A stretch of 64,000 nt of DNA from Streptomyces cellostaticus (GCF_023630175.1 NZ_JALLIN010000035.1:16486-80485), one strand, 5' to 3'; numbered from the stretch's first letter, positions 17,895-26,466 are shown. The notes: generated by a model not told the origin, from the sequence alone. Translations and numbers: made by a program.

Positions 17895-18446
17895 ATGACG
17901 ACCGGCGTTCCCACCTCTCCGTCCGCCACCCGGCCCCGCCGATCCCGGCTGCGCAGGTATCTGCCGCTGGGGATCGCCGTGTGGCTGGTGCTGGAGGTCT
18001 GGCTGCTGACCAGGGTCGCGGGCGCGGCGGGCGGTCCCACCGTGTTCCTGCTCCTGGTGGCGGGCGTCGTCGCCGGCTCGGTGATCATCAAGCGGGCGGG
18101 GCGACGCGCCTTCCGGAACCTCAACGAAGCACTGCAGCGGGGCGGTTCGCCGGCCCGCGGCGGCGGCAACGGCCTGCTGATGCTCGGCGGTCTGCTGCTG
18201 ATGGTCCCGGGCCTGATCTCCGACGCGGCCGGACTGCTCCTGCTGCTCCCGCCGGTCCAGGGGGCCGTGAGCCGCTGGACCGAGCGCACGCTCGACCGCA
18301 GGCTCCGCCGGGTCGCTCCCGGCAGCCTGGGTGACGTCTTCCAGCAGGCCCGCATGCACCGCCCCGACGGCAAGGTGGTGCAGGGTGAGGTCATCAGGGA
18401 GGACACTTCCGAGCCCAGCGGCCCGCGCCCTCCGCTTTCCCGCTGA
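17895..18446 (+). CDS. fxsA: FxsA family membrane protein
   Basis: 183 aa. Two hydrophobic segments near the N-terminus (YLPLGIAVWLVLEVWLLTRV, GPTVFLLLVAGVVAGSVII) and one or two in the middle (GLLMLGGLLLMVPGLISDAAGLLLLLPPVQG). The MVPGLISDxxG and LPPVxG motifs define FxsA, named for suppressing F exclusion of phage T7 in E. coli when overproduced. Its real role in Streptomyces is unknown. The cytoplasmic C-terminus (residues about 125-183) is basic then acidic. Same direction as ppm1. Confidence 0.92.
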   Translation: MTTGVPTSPSATRPRRSRLRRYLPLGIAVWLVLEVWLLTRVAGAAGGPTVFLLLVAGVVAGSVIIKRAGRRAFRNLNEALQRGGSPARGGGNGLLMLGGLLLMVPGLISDAAGLLLLLPPVQGAVSRWTERTLDRRLRRVAPGSLGDVFQQARMHRPDGKVVQGEVIREDTSEPSGPRPPLSR

Positions 18447-18492
18447 GGCCCCCGGGCGCGGCCGTTCGGGCCGCCGCTTCGCGGCAGCACGA

Positions 18493-18535
18493 AACCGCGG
18501 GCGCCGTACGTGGATCACGTACGGCGCCCGCGGTT
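18493..18535. terminator. Perfect 20-bp stem terminator between fxsA and rbpA
   Basis: Two 20-base arms, perfectly complementary, with a 3-base loop (GAT). It lies between two convergent genes and probably stops transcription from both sides. The right arm is followed by TTGTT. Confidence 0.85.
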
Positions 18536-18552
18536 GTTCGTGTCGTCGCGCG

Positions 18553-18927
18553 TTATGCGCTCTTGCGGCTGTCCCTGGGGTGAACCGCGATGTTCATCGC
18601 CCCCGAGCGCAGAACCGCCAGGCGCTCCTCGAGGACCTCTTCGAGCTCCTCACGGGTGCGCCGCTCCATCAGCATGTCCCAATGGGTACGCGCGGGCTTG
18701 GCCTTCTTCTCTTCAGGGCCGTCGCCGTCCACCAGGAGTGCCTGGGCCCCGCAGACCTTGCACTCCCACTCCGGCGGGATCTCCGCCTCGACCGAGAAGG
18801 GCATCTCGAACCGGTGCCCCTTCTCGCATGCGTACTCCACGGCCTGGCGCGGAGCCAGGTCGATGCCGCGGTCCGTCTCGTAGCTGGTCACTACGAGGCG
18901 CGTACCGCGAAGAGCTCGCTCACTCAT
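18553..18927 (-). CDS. rbpA: RNA polymerase-binding protein RbpA
   Basis: 124 aa, the normal length. RbpA binds sigma HrdB and core RNA polymerase and stabilises the open complex; it also raises basal rifampicin tolerance. The N-terminal tail (MSERALRGTRLVVTSYETDRG), the zinc site with C34, H38, C56 and C59 (CEKGHRF...CKVCG), and the C-terminal sigma-interacting domain (THWDMLMERRTREELEEVLEERLAVLR) are all intact. GGGAGG precedes the ATG. A sigma-R type promoter lies upstream, as in S. coelicolor SCO1421, where rbpA belongs to the thiol-oxidative stress regulon. Confidence 0.98.
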   Translation of the reverse strand: MSERALRGTRLVVTSYETDRGIDLAPRQAVEYACEKGHRFEMPFSVEAEIPPEWECKVCGAQALLVDGDGPEEKKAKPARTHWDMLMERRTREELEEVLEERLAVLRSGAMNIAVHPRDSRKSA

Positions 18928-18988
18928 GAATCGTGCCTCCCGGGCTTGTCGCCCACAGGACAGGTGTCGCTGTCGTCGTCATCCGGTC

Positions 18989-19014
18989 AACGTCCGGTCG
19001 GCGGTAAAGATTCC
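18989..19014 (-). promoter_or_regulatory. Sigma-R (SigR) promoter of rbpA
   Basis: On the minus strand GGAAT, exactly 18 bases, GTT: the sigma-R consensus. The GTT lies 61 bases before the rbpA start. Sigma-R control of rbpA is established in S. coelicolor; the match here is direct. Confidence 0.85.
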
Positions 19015-19182
19015 CGTTCCGGGTCATGCGTCGCCGTCGTAGCCGCCCCTTGTTCTACCCACAGGCGCCCGGTTTGTCACATCTGCTAGCAGATGTCACC
19101 CGGCGTTTCGGCATCTTTGACGCGCAGTAACGGTACGCCTGGCAGGCCAAACGCGTACACTACCGCCCTTTCGTGTCGAGTG

Positions 19183-20529
19183 CTAAATCGTGTCCGGTAC
19201 CGGGTTGCCCGCATTCTCGATCGCACGCCGCACCGGAACCCTCGCGAGCAGGACGAACCCGATGACGAAGAAGGCCACCAGGGAGATGATCGCCGAGCGG
19301 TAGCTCCCGGTGACCTGGTAGGTGACGCCGAACAGCAGCGGGCCGAGCCAGCTCATCCCGCGGTCGCTCATCTCGTAGGCGGAGAAGTACTCCGCCTCCT
19401 TGCCGGCCGGCACCAGGTGGGAGAAGAGTGACCGGGACAGCGCCTGGCTGCCGCCGAGCACCAGCCCGATGCCGGCGGCCAGCACGAAGAACCACACCGG
19501 GGCCCCGGCGGGCAGGAAGTACCCGGCCCCCAGCGTCGCAGTCCAGGCGACCAGCGAGCCGAGGACGGTCCGCTTGGCCCCGTGGCGCCGCGCCAGCCAC
19601 CCCATCGCGAGCGCTCCGGCCACGGCCAGTACCTGGACCAGCAGCACCGCCGTGATCAGCGTGGACTGCCCGAGGCCCAGCTCCTCGGAGCCGTAGACGG
19701 AGGCCTGGGAGATCACCGTCTGGATGCCGTCGTTGTAGACGAGGTACGCCAGCAGGAAGGCCAGCGTCAGCGGGTGCCGGCGCATGTCCCTGAACGTCTC
19801 CGCGAGCTGTCGCGGGCCGGAGGCCGCGACGCCCTCCGCCCGTGTGCGCCGGTCGCGCAGCCGGCGCAGCGGTACGAGCGTGAAGGCGCCCCACCACAGT
19901 CCGGCCGAGGCGAGGCAGACGCGGACGGCGGCCGTCTCGGTCAGCCCGAAGGAGGCGTGCGCCGAGTACAGGACCAGGTTCGCGACGAGCACCAGGGACC
20001 CGGCCGCGTAGCCGAAGGCCCAGCCGCGTGAGGAGACCGCGTCGCGCTCGGCGGGCGGCGCGATCTGCGGCAGGTACGAGTTGTAGAGCATCATCGCCAC
20101 GGACTGCGCGGCGTTGGCCACGATGAGGAGCGCTCCGCCGAGCAGGTACCGGTCGCCGTCGAGGAAGAACATGCCCGCGGTGGCGGCGGCCCCGGTGTAC
20201 GCCGCCGCCCCGAGCAGCGGCTTCTTGCGGCCCGTGCGATCCGCCGCGCTGCCCACCAGGGGCATCACCACGACCGCGAGGATCACCGACAGTGACACCG
20301 AGTAGGCGAAGAAGGAGCCCGCCCGTACCGGGACGCCGAGGGGGTGCACATAGCCGTCGGCGTCGGCCGCGTTCCCGGCGACCGAGGTGAGGTACGGGCC
20401 GAGGAACACGGTCAGGACGCTGGTCGAATAGACCGAGCACGCCCAGTCGTAGAAGTACCAGCCCCGCTGCTCGCGCCGTCGTCCGGCGGCTTCGCCCGCC
20501 GTCCCCGCCCGCACGGTGTCGGTGCCCAC
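19183..20529 (-). CDS. MFS transporter, ATG22/UMF1 type
   Basis: 448 aa with about 12 membrane helices. The opening WYFYDWACSVYSTSVLTVFLGPYL and the ADRTGRKKPLLG loop are marks of the ATG22-like (UMF1) MFS group, whose fungal member exports amino acids from the vacuole. The bacterial substrate is unknown. The GTG start follows GGGGAAGCGAGGG. The position next to rbpA and a GDPD gene fits the S. coelicolor order. Same strand as GDPD and yczE, with a 61-base gap, so read-through is possible. Confidence 0.9.
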   Translation of the reverse strand: MGTDTVRAGTAGEAAGRRREQRGWYFYDWACSVYSTSVLTVFLGPYLTSVAGNAADADGYVHPLGVPVRAGSFFAYSVSLSVILAVVVMPLVGSAADRTGRKKPLLGAAAYTGAAATAGMFFLDGDRYLLGGALLIVANAAQSVAMMLYNSYLPQIAPPAERDAVSSRGWAFGYAAGSLVLVANLVLYSAHASFGLTETAAVRVCLASAGLWWGAFTLVPLRRLRDRRTRAEGVAASGPRQLAETFRDMRRHPLTLAFLLAYLVYNDGIQTVISQASVYGSEELGLGQSTLITAVLLVQVLAVAGALAMGWLARRHGAKRTVLGSLVAWTATLGAGYFLPAGAPVWFFVLAAGIGLVLGGSQALSRSLFSHLVPAGKEAEYFSAYEMSDRGMSWLGPLLFGVTYQVTGSYRSAIISLVAFFVIGFVLLARVPVRRAIENAGNPVPDTI

Positions 20530-20590
20530 CCGTGCCCTCGCTTCCCCGCCGTAGTGCCGTGCGAAGGCGGGGTCCCGGGTGCCGGATCGC

Positions 20591-21367
20591 TCAGACCCAG
20601 ACGCCGCGGTCCTCCATGACCTTGCGCAACGTGTCGATGTGATCGGTCATGATGCCATCGACGCCGAGGTCCAGCAGCCGGTGCATCCGCTCCGGTTCGT
20701 TGACCGTCCACACGTGCACCTGCAGCCCGCGCGCGTGGGCTGCGCGCACGAAGCGGTGGTCCACCACCGGGACGCCGGACTGGGCCTGAGGCACCTGGGC
20801 CGCCACCGCCGACCGGCGCACCGCGGCCGGCAGCCCCCAGGAGCGCAGCCGCAGGCTGAGCACTCCGCGGGTGCCGAAGGACGTGGCCAGCCGCGGCCCC
20901 GCCAGCCGCTGCGCCCGCAGCACCCGGGCCTCGGAGAACGAGCCCACGCACACCCGGTCCCAGGCGTCCGCGCGCTCGATCAGCTCCAGCAGGGGCCGCA
21001 GCGCCGGTTCCGCCTTGACGTCCACGTTCCAGCGGGCCCCGGGGAAGGTCTCCAGCAGCTCCTCGAAGAGCGGCACCGGCTCCCGCCCCGCCACACGCGC
21101 CTGCCGGACGTCCCGCCACGGCAGGTCGGCGATGCGGCCCGCGCCGTCGGTGACCCGGTCCAGCGTCGAGTCGTGGAAGGCGACGAGCCTGCCGTCCGCG
21201 GTCGCGTGCACGTCGGTCTCGATGTACCGGTAGCCCAGCTCGACGGCGCGCCGGAACTGGGCCGCGGTGTTCTCCAGCCCGTCGGCCGCCCCGCCGCGGT
21301 GGGCGAAGGGTATCGGGCCGGGATGGTCCAGGTACGGGTGGCGCGGGGGCGGCGTCGTGAGGGTCAC
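20591..21367 (-). CDS. Glycerophosphodiester phosphodiesterase
   Basis: 258 aa. It cleaves glycerophosphodiesters to glycerol 3-phosphate and an alcohol. The GDPD motifs are present: PFAHRGG (catalytic His), ENTAAQFRRAVELGYRYIETDVHATADGRLVAFHDSTLDR (metal ligands and second His), and VWTVNEPERMHRLLDLGVDGIMTDHID. No signal peptide, so cytoplasmic. The GTG start overlaps the yczE stop codon (GTGA), so the two are translated as a unit. Confidence 0.92.
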   Translation of the reverse strand: MTLTTPPPRHPYLDHPGPIPFAHRGGAADGLENTAAQFRRAVELGYRYIETDVHATADGRLVAFHDSTLDRVTDGAGRIADLPWRDVRQARVAGREPVPLFEELLETFPGARWNVDVKAEPALRPLLELIERADAWDRVCVGSFSEARVLRAQRLAGPRLATSFGTRGVLSLRLRSWGLPAAVRRSAVAAQVPQAQSGVPVVDHRFVRAAHARGLQVHVWTVNEPERMHRLLDLGVDGIMTDHIDTLRKVMEDRGVWV

Positions 21368-22017
21368 GGACGCAGTATCGCCCCATGGGGTGTCATCCCG
21401 GCAACGACGGTGCTGCCGCCCGGTGCCGCCGGGGCGGCGAACACCTTCAGGAACCACTGCGCCAGCGGGCCGATGGCCACCGCGTAGAGCACGGTCCCGA
21501 TCCCGACGGTGCCACCGAGGGCGAATCCGGTGACCACCACGACGACCTCGACCGTCGTCCGCATCAGCCGGACCGAGCGGCCGGTGCGCAGGTGCAGCCC
21601 CGTCATCAGCCCGTCGCGCGGGCCGGGGCCGAAACGCGCCGCGATGTACAGGCCGGTCGCCGCGCCGTTGAGCACGACGCCCGCCACGAGCAGCGGGACG
21701 CGTACGGCGAGAGCGTGCGCCTCGGGCAGGAGGGCGAGGGTGCCGTCCATGGCGAGGCCGACCACGAAGACGTTGGACACCGTGCCGAGGCCCGGCCGCT
21801 GGCGCAGCGGGATCCACAGCAGCAGCACCAGCGCCCCCACGGCGATCGACACCACGCCGATGGTCAGTCCGGTGAGTTCGGCGAGGCCCTGGTGCAGCAC
21901 GTTCCAGGGCTCGAGGCCCAGGTCCGCCGCCACGAGCAGTGCCGAACTCGCGCCGTAGAGCGCGAGGCCCGCGTACAACCGGATCAGCCGACGACCGAGA
22001 CGGTCGGAGGTGGACAC
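21364..22017 (-). CDS. yczE: YczE family membrane protein
   Basis: 217 aa, about five hydrophobic helices (LIRLYAGLALYGASSALLVAADLGLEPWNVLHQGL at the start is the family mark; ARFGPGPRDGLMTGL is the second conserved loop). The function is unknown. In many actinobacteria and Bacillus it is paired with a MocR-type regulator, as here, where the regulator is divergent. A strong AGGGGGG precedes the GTG start. Confidence 0.9.
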   Translation of the reverse strand: MSTSDRLGRRLIRLYAGLALYGASSALLVAADLGLEPWNVLHQGLAELTGLTIGVVSIAVGALVLLLWIPLRQRPGLGTVSNVFVVGLAMDGTLALLPEAHALAVRVPLLVAGVVLNGAATGLYIAARFGPGPRDGLMTGLHLRTGRSVRLMRTTVEVVVVVTGFALGGTVGIGTVLYAVAIGPLAQWFLKVFAAPAAPGGSTVVAGMTPHGAILRP

Positions 22018-22041
22018 GACATACCCCCCTGGGTGGTGGCA

Positions 22042-22114
22042 GTGGACTGACGCATGTCACTCTGTAGCTGGGGAGGACATCCCATCCATGGCCAATTCGG
22101 GGAAGGTGGACTGA
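22042..22114. promoter_or_regulatory. Candidate MocR sites: GTGGACTGA direct repeat between yczE and mocR
   Basis: GTGGACTGA occurs at 22042-22050 and again at 22106-22114, the two starts 64 bases apart in the same direction, in the region between the divergent genes. It resembles the AAAGTGGWCTA-type motif known for MocR-family PdxR proteins. Confidence 0.4.
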
Positions 22115-22119
22115 TCGGA

Positions 22120-23625
22120 ATGGCGCATTGGACCTCAGCGGTGGGAGCCGCGCAGCTCGCCCGGCTGCTGACGTCACAGCAGGACCGTCCGGCGGGCCCC
22201 GGCAGCCGCCGCCCGCCCGCCTATCGCGCCCTGGCCGACGGCATCCGGCTGCTGGTCCTCGAGGGCCGGGTCCCCGTGGCGGCCCGCCTCCCCGCCGAGC
22301 GTGAACTGGCCCTCGCCCTCACCGTCAGCCGCACCACGGTCGCCGCCGCCTACGAGGCGCTGCGCGCCGAGGGCTTCCTCGAGTCCCGGCGCGGCGCCGG
22401 GAGCTGGACGGCCGTGCCGGCCGGCAACCCGCTTCCCGCGCGGGGCCTTGAGCCCCTGCCGCCCGAGGCCCTCGGTTCCGTGATCGACCTGGGCTGTGCC
22501 TCACTCCCGGCCCCGGAACCCTGGCTCACCCGTGCCGTCCAGGGGGCCCTGGAGGAACTGCCGCCCTACGCCCACACGCACGGCGACTACCCGGCCGGGC
22601 TGCCCGCCCTGCGCTCGATGATCGCCGAGCGCTACACCGCGCGCGGGATCCCCACCATGCCCGAGCAGATCATGGTGACGACCGGCGCGATGGGTGCCAT
22701 GGACGCGATCTGCCATCTCTTCGCCGGCCGCGGCGAGCGCATCGCCGTCGAGTCGCCGTCCTACGCCAACATCCTCCAGCTCATGCGGGAGGCGGGCGCG
22801 CGGCTCGTACCCGTCGCCATGGCGGAGGGGCTGGCCGGATGGGACCTGGACCGCTGGCGGCAGGTCCTGCGCGAGGCCGCCCCCCGGCTCGCCTACGTCG
22901 TCGCCGACTTCCACAACCCGACCGGCGCGCTCGCCGACGAGGACCAGCGGCGCCGGCTGGTGGACGCGGCCCGCTCCGCGGGCACCGTCCTGGTCGCCGA
23001 CGAGACGATGACGGAGCTGTGGCTCGACGAGGAGTACGAGGCCGGGATGCCGCGCCCGGTCTGCGGCTTCGACCCGGCCGGTTCCACGGTCATCACGGTC
23101 GGCTCGGCGAGCAAGGCCTTCTGGGCGGGCATGCGCATCGGCTGGGTGCGCGCGGCCCCCGACGTCATCCGCAGCCTGGTCGCCGCGCGCGCGTACGCCG
23201 ATCTCGGCACCCCCGTGCTGGAGCAGCTCGCGGTGAACTGGCTGTTCAGCACCGGAGGCTGGGAGCAGGCCGTAGCGCTGCGCCGGGCCCAGGCCCGCGA
23301 GAACCGCGACGCGCTGGTGGCCGCACTGCGCAGGGAGCTTCCCGAGTGGGAGTTCGAGGTCCCGAAGGGGGGCCTGACCCTGTGGGTCCGCGCCGGCGGC
23401 CTGTCGGGTTCGAGGCTGGCCGAGGCGGGGGAGCGGGTCGGCGTCCGGGTCCCCTCGGGCCCCCGCTTCGGCGTCGACGGCGCCTTCGAGGGCTACGTCC
23501 GCCTTCCGTTCACGGTGGGCGGAGCGGTGGCGGACGAGGCGGCGACTCGACTGGCGGCCGCGTCCCGCCTGGTGAGAACGGGCGCGACGGGCGACGCGGA
23601 GTCCCCGCGGACCTTCGTGGCGTAG
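22120..23625 (+). CDS. MocR-type regulator (GntR HTH + aminotransferase-like domain)
   Basis: 501 aa. N-terminal winged helix (YRALADGIRLLVLEGRVPVAARLPAERELALALTVSRTTVAAAYEALRAEGFLESRRGAGSWT), then a fold-type I PLP domain from about residue 110 with VADFHNPTGALADEDQRRRLVDAAR and SASKAFWAGMRIGW, where the Lys is the expected PLP Schiff base. These proteins bind PLP and act as regulators, not enzymes. Its divergent neighbour is yczE, the usual partner. The ATG is preceded by GGAAGGTGGACTGATCGGA; a start at 22054 is possible but has no site. Confidence 0.92.
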   Translation: MAHWTSAVGAAQLARLLTSQQDRPAGPGSRRPPAYRALADGIRLLVLEGRVPVAARLPAERELALALTVSRTTVAAAYEALRAEGFLESRRGAGSWTAVPAGNPLPARGLEPLPPEALGSVIDLGCASLPAPEPWLTRAVQGALEELPPYAHTHGDYPAGLPALRSMIAERYTARGIPTMPEQIMVTTGAMGAMDAICHLFAGRGERIAVESPSYANILQLMREAGARLVPVAMAEGLAGWDLDRWRQVLREAAPRLAYVVADFHNPTGALADEDQRRRLVDAARSAGTVLVADETMTELWLDEEYEAGMPRPVCGFDPAGSTVITVGSASKAFWAGMRIGWVRAAPDVIRSLVAARAYADLGTPVLEQLAVNWLFSTGGWEQAVALRRAQARENRDALVAALRRELPEWEFEVPKGGLTLWVRAGGLSGSRLAEAGERVGVRVPSGPRFGVDGAFEGYVRLPFTVGGAVADEAATRLAAASRLVRTGATGDAESPRTFVA

Positions 23626-23733
23626 CCCGCGGACCTGAGTGGCGCGGGACGGGGCGCCGTTCGTGAGGCGCGGGTCAACGCCCCTGGTGCCGATCCGGCC
23701 GACCTGGGCCGGCCGACCTGGGCCTACCGAGCG

Positions 23734-25380
23734 TCACAAGCTCTTTGCGGCCACGACCTCCGGGTTCGCCCCGGCCGCATCGACCGCTTCGACCCGCTCG
23801 ACGGGCTCGTCGGGCTCGACGGCCTCGACGGCCTCGACGGGCTCCGCGTCGACCGGCGTGGTGCGAGGCGGCAGCAACCCCAGCACGGCCTGCCGGTCGG
23901 CTTCGCTCGTGGCGTCGTCGTAGGGGTCCGGTGTCGCCGGCACCTGGAGCCGGTGCACCGGCCCCGTCCCCAGGCGCGCGTACCCGCGCCCCGGCGGCAC
24001 CTGGGCGGGCGGACTCGTGTGCGGTGGCATCCCCAGCACCGACTCCACCTGCTGCGGCACCGCAGGCCCCAGTACGACACGCGCGCGCGTGTGCTGCCGC
24101 ACCGCCTCGCTCAGCGACTCCGCGCTGTCGAACTGCTCGGCGACCACCACGGTCACGTTCGCGGCGCGTCCGTGCCGCAGCGGCACCTGCAGGAAGGTCT
24201 GCGGATCCCTGCGGTGGTCGGCCTCCGCGAGGTGGGTGAAGACGGTCGGCCGGTCCAGCAGGATCCACAGCGGGCGCCGGGTGTCCTCGGGCGGTGGGTC
24301 GCCCGCCTGCCTGGCGCGGTTGACGGCGGTGAGCCGCCGCTCGGTCTCCTGCGCGGCCCACTCCAGGCTGGCCAGCGCCCCGGCCGGCGCGCACTCCACG
24401 GCCAGCACGCCGTCCCGGCCGATCAGGCACGCGTACTCACCGGTGCCGCCGCCGTCGACGACGAGCACGTCACCGTGGCGCAGGGCCTGCAGGGCGATCG
24501 AGCGCAGCAGGGTCGAGGTGCCGCTGCCAGGGTGGCCCATGGCCAGCAGATGGGGCTCGGTGGAGCGGATGCCGGTGCGCCAGACGACCGGCGGTACGTC
24601 GCGCCGCTCCTCCTCGTAGGACAGCGGCAGCGTGCGCTGGACCTCGCTCGGGTCGGTGAACCCGAGGACCGTCTCGGCGGGTGCGGTGACGAACCGCTGG
24701 GCGGCGACGCCGGCCGGCAGGGGGGCCAGGACGGACAGCGTGAGCCGGTTGCCCTCCTCGTCCCAGCCGAAGTGGTACTCGCGGCCCCGGCCTGCCTTCG
24801 CGGCGAGCAGGTGCTCGATCCGCGCGCGGGCCGCGGCCTCGCCGTCCGGGAAGTACGCGGGATAGCGGATGACCAGGTGGGCGACGCGCCCGTCGTCGTC
24901 GAACTCGTGCGCCTCGAAGGCGTTCGCCCACTCCCCGCCGTGCGCGTACAGCGGCGCCGGGTCCTCGGCGGTGGAGAAGTACGGCACGAGGGCCTCGTAG
25001 AGCGACCGGAGGCGCTCGGCCTGTGCCTCGTCGGGCCCGTCGGGCGCAGGTGGTGTGCGGTCGCGGCCCTGCCGGGCCGCCGCCGCCATCACGGTGATGA
25101 CGGCGAGCAGCGGCCCGTACGGCATCAGCACCACGACCAGGACCGCGGAGGCCGCCAGGAAGAGCAGCGGCCCGCGTCTGTCCTTGGGTGTCTCGGCCCA
25201 CCTGCGCCGCCCGGCCGAGGCCAGCCGGCGCAGCCCGCGGGAGATCGTGATCAGCGGGTGGAGTACGTCGGTGGCGCTGTCGGCCGCGGTCCGCGCCAGT
25301 TCCCGGCTCCGGGCGAGCTGCGTCCGGGCGATCTGCGCGCTGTCCTTGCTCAGAATGCGGGGAAGAGGGCGCCGGGCCAC
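23734..25380 (-). CDS. FtsK/TraB-like membrane-anchored NTPase-fold protein with altered Walker motifs
   Basis: 548 aa. Two close hydrophobic segments at about residues 72-102 (GPLLFLAASAVLVVVLMPYGPLLAVITVMAAAA) anchor it in the membrane. A P-loop-like sequence GHPGSGTST is at 282-290, with Thr288 where the Walker A Lys should be, and the Walker B strand WILLDRP has D376-R377 in place of D-E. A recA-type core is still visible (ALRHGDVLVVDGGGTGEYACLIGRDG). The C-terminus (about 515-540) is an acidic Val-Glu repeat (PVEAVEAVEPDEPVERVEAVD) encoded by short CGACGGCCT-like tandem repeats. It forms a unit with the small membrane protein 42 bases upstream. Related to conjugative or FtsK-type NTPases, but ATP hydrolysis is doubtful. 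Confidence 0.75.
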   Translation of the reverse strand: MARRPLPRILSKDSAQIARTQLARSRELARTAADSATDVLHPLITISRGLRRLASAGRRRWAETPKDRRGPLLFLAASAVLVVVLMPYGPLLAVITVMAAAARQGRDRTPPAPDGPDEAQAERLRSLYEALVPYFSTAEDPAPLYAHGGEWANAFEAHEFDDDGRVAHLVIRYPAYFPDGEAAARARIEHLLAAKAGRGREYHFGWDEEGNRLTLSVLAPLPAGVAAQRFVTAPAETVLGFTDPSEVQRTLPLSYEEERRDVPPVVWRTGIRSTEPHLLAMGHPGSGTSTLLRSIALQALRHGDVLVVDGGGTGEYACLIGRDGVLAVECAPAGALASLEWAAQETERRLTAVNRARQAGDPPPEDTRRPLWILLDRPTVFTHLAEADHRRDPQTFLQVPLRHGRAANVTVVVAEQFDSAESLSEAVRQHTRARVVLGPAVPQQVESVLGMPPHTSPPAQVPPGRGYARLGTGPVHRLQVPATPDPYDDATSEADRQAVLGLLPPRTTPVDAEPVEAVEAVEPDEPVERVEAVDAAGANPEVVAAKSL

Positions 25381-25422
25381 TGCTGTCTCCTGTTCGGTGC
25401 GTGCGGGCGGGGTGTCCGGGCG

Positions 25423-25617
25423 TCAGAACTTGATGCCGCCCAGCAGGCTCGCCAGGCTCTCGCCGCCCGCCTTGATGCTCGGGGCGATGGCCGTGTTGGA
25501 GAGGTAGAAGCCGAACAGGGCCGAGACGCAGGCGTGCGAGCCCTTCAGTCCGTCCTTGCGGAAGAAGAGGAAGACGACAACGCCGAGCAGGACGACGCCG
25601 GACATGGAGAGGATCAT
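25423..25617 (-). CDS. 64-aa membrane protein, partner of the FtsK-like protein
   Basis: 64 aa from the ATG that follows AGGAGGTCTCCA, a near-perfect ribosome binding site (a longer reading to 25671 has none). One strong N-terminal helix (MILSMSGVVLLGVVVFLFF), then RKDGLKGSHACVSALFGFYLSNTAIAPSIKAGGESLASLLGGIKF, which may form a second, shorter one. First gene of a two-gene unit. Similar small hydrophobic proteins sit beside FtsK/TraB-like genes in Streptomyces chromosomes and plasmids; the function is unknown. Confidence 0.75.
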   Translation of the reverse strand: MILSMSGVVLLGVVVFLFFRKDGLKGSHACVSALFGFYLSNTAIAPSIKAGGESLASLLGGIKF

Positions 25618-25680
25618 TGGAGACCTCCTGGTGTCGAGGGGGACAGTCACCGTGAGTACTTCCAGGATCACAGGATGTGT

Positions 25681-25710
25681 CTATATTATAAAAGGTGCAA
25701 ATGGGTGAAT
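25681..25710 (-). promoter_or_regulatory. AT-rich promoter of the FtsK-like operon
   Basis: On the minus strand TTCACC, 18 bases, TATAGA, inside the most AT-rich stretch of the window (it also contains a perfect TATAAT). The -10 is about 63 bases before the small membrane protein start. Confidence 0.55.
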
Positions 25711-25881
25711 TACGGCGCCTTTCCCTCGACTGGTCGAGCCGTCGATGGGCCGCTTGGGCAGGGCGCTTGCGTCCGCGGGGGTCTGGGGTGATCTTTACCT
25801 CGGGCACTTCGGGTCATGTGAGGCGCGAGCCAGTACCCTTGCGATTCACCTGAACGGTTGTAACGAGAGGCGGTCACGCCG

Positions 25882-26274
25882 ATGAGTGACGTTCCCGACC
25901 CCGAGGTCGTGGAGCTGGCGACCAAGATCTTCGATCTGGCCCGGCAGGGGCGGACGGACGAGCTCGTGGCGTATGTCGACGCCGGCGTGCCCGCCGGCCT
26001 CACCAACGACCGGGGCGACTGCCTGGTGATGCTCGCCGCGTACCACGGTCACGCCGACGCGGTGCGCGCCCTGCTCGCCCGGGGCGCCGAGGCCGACCGG
26101 GTCAACGACCGGGGCCAGACCCCGCTCGCCGGGGCCGTGTTCAAGGGCGACACGGAAGTGATCGGAGCCCTCCTGGAGGGCGGCGCCGACCCGGCCGCGG
26201 GCACTCCCTCGGCCGTCGACACGGCACGCATGTTCGGCAGGGCGGAACTCCTGGAGCTGTTCGGCGCGCACTGA
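25882..26274 (+). CDS. Ankyrin repeat protein
   Basis: 130 aa with about three ankyrin repeats: GRTDELVAYVDAGVPAGLTNDRGDCLVMLAAYHGHADAVRALLARGAEADRVNDRGQTPLAGAVFKGDTEVIGALLEGGADP. A short, soluble, protein-binding module with no catalytic domain. The partner is unknown. It reads away from the FtsK-like operon and toward the HEAT-repeat gene. Confidence 0.92.
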   Translation: MSDVPDPEVVELATKIFDLARQGRTDELVAYVDAGVPAGLTNDRGDCLVMLAAYHGHADAVRALLARGAEADRVNDRGQTPLAGAVFKGDTEVIGALLEGGADPAAGTPSAVDTARMFGRAELLELFGAH

Positions 26275-26466
26275 CGCGGCCGTTTTGACCAGGCACGACA
26301 CCAACAACGGGGGAGGCGGTACAAGGCCGCCGGAAATACGGTCGCGGCAGCTCACAGCGGCGCGTCATCATGACGACGGATTCACGGACGCGCCGGCTGG
26401 GCAGGTGTTGCCGCACCGCGCGGACCGTGACGCGGTCCGCATGGGCCACCGACGAGAGGCAGAGAG

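Noticed and set aside
18493..18535. Perfect 20-bp inverted repeat considered as a regulator operator or mobile element end
   Set aside because: Its place between two convergent stop codons and its 3-base loop fit a bidirectional terminator better.
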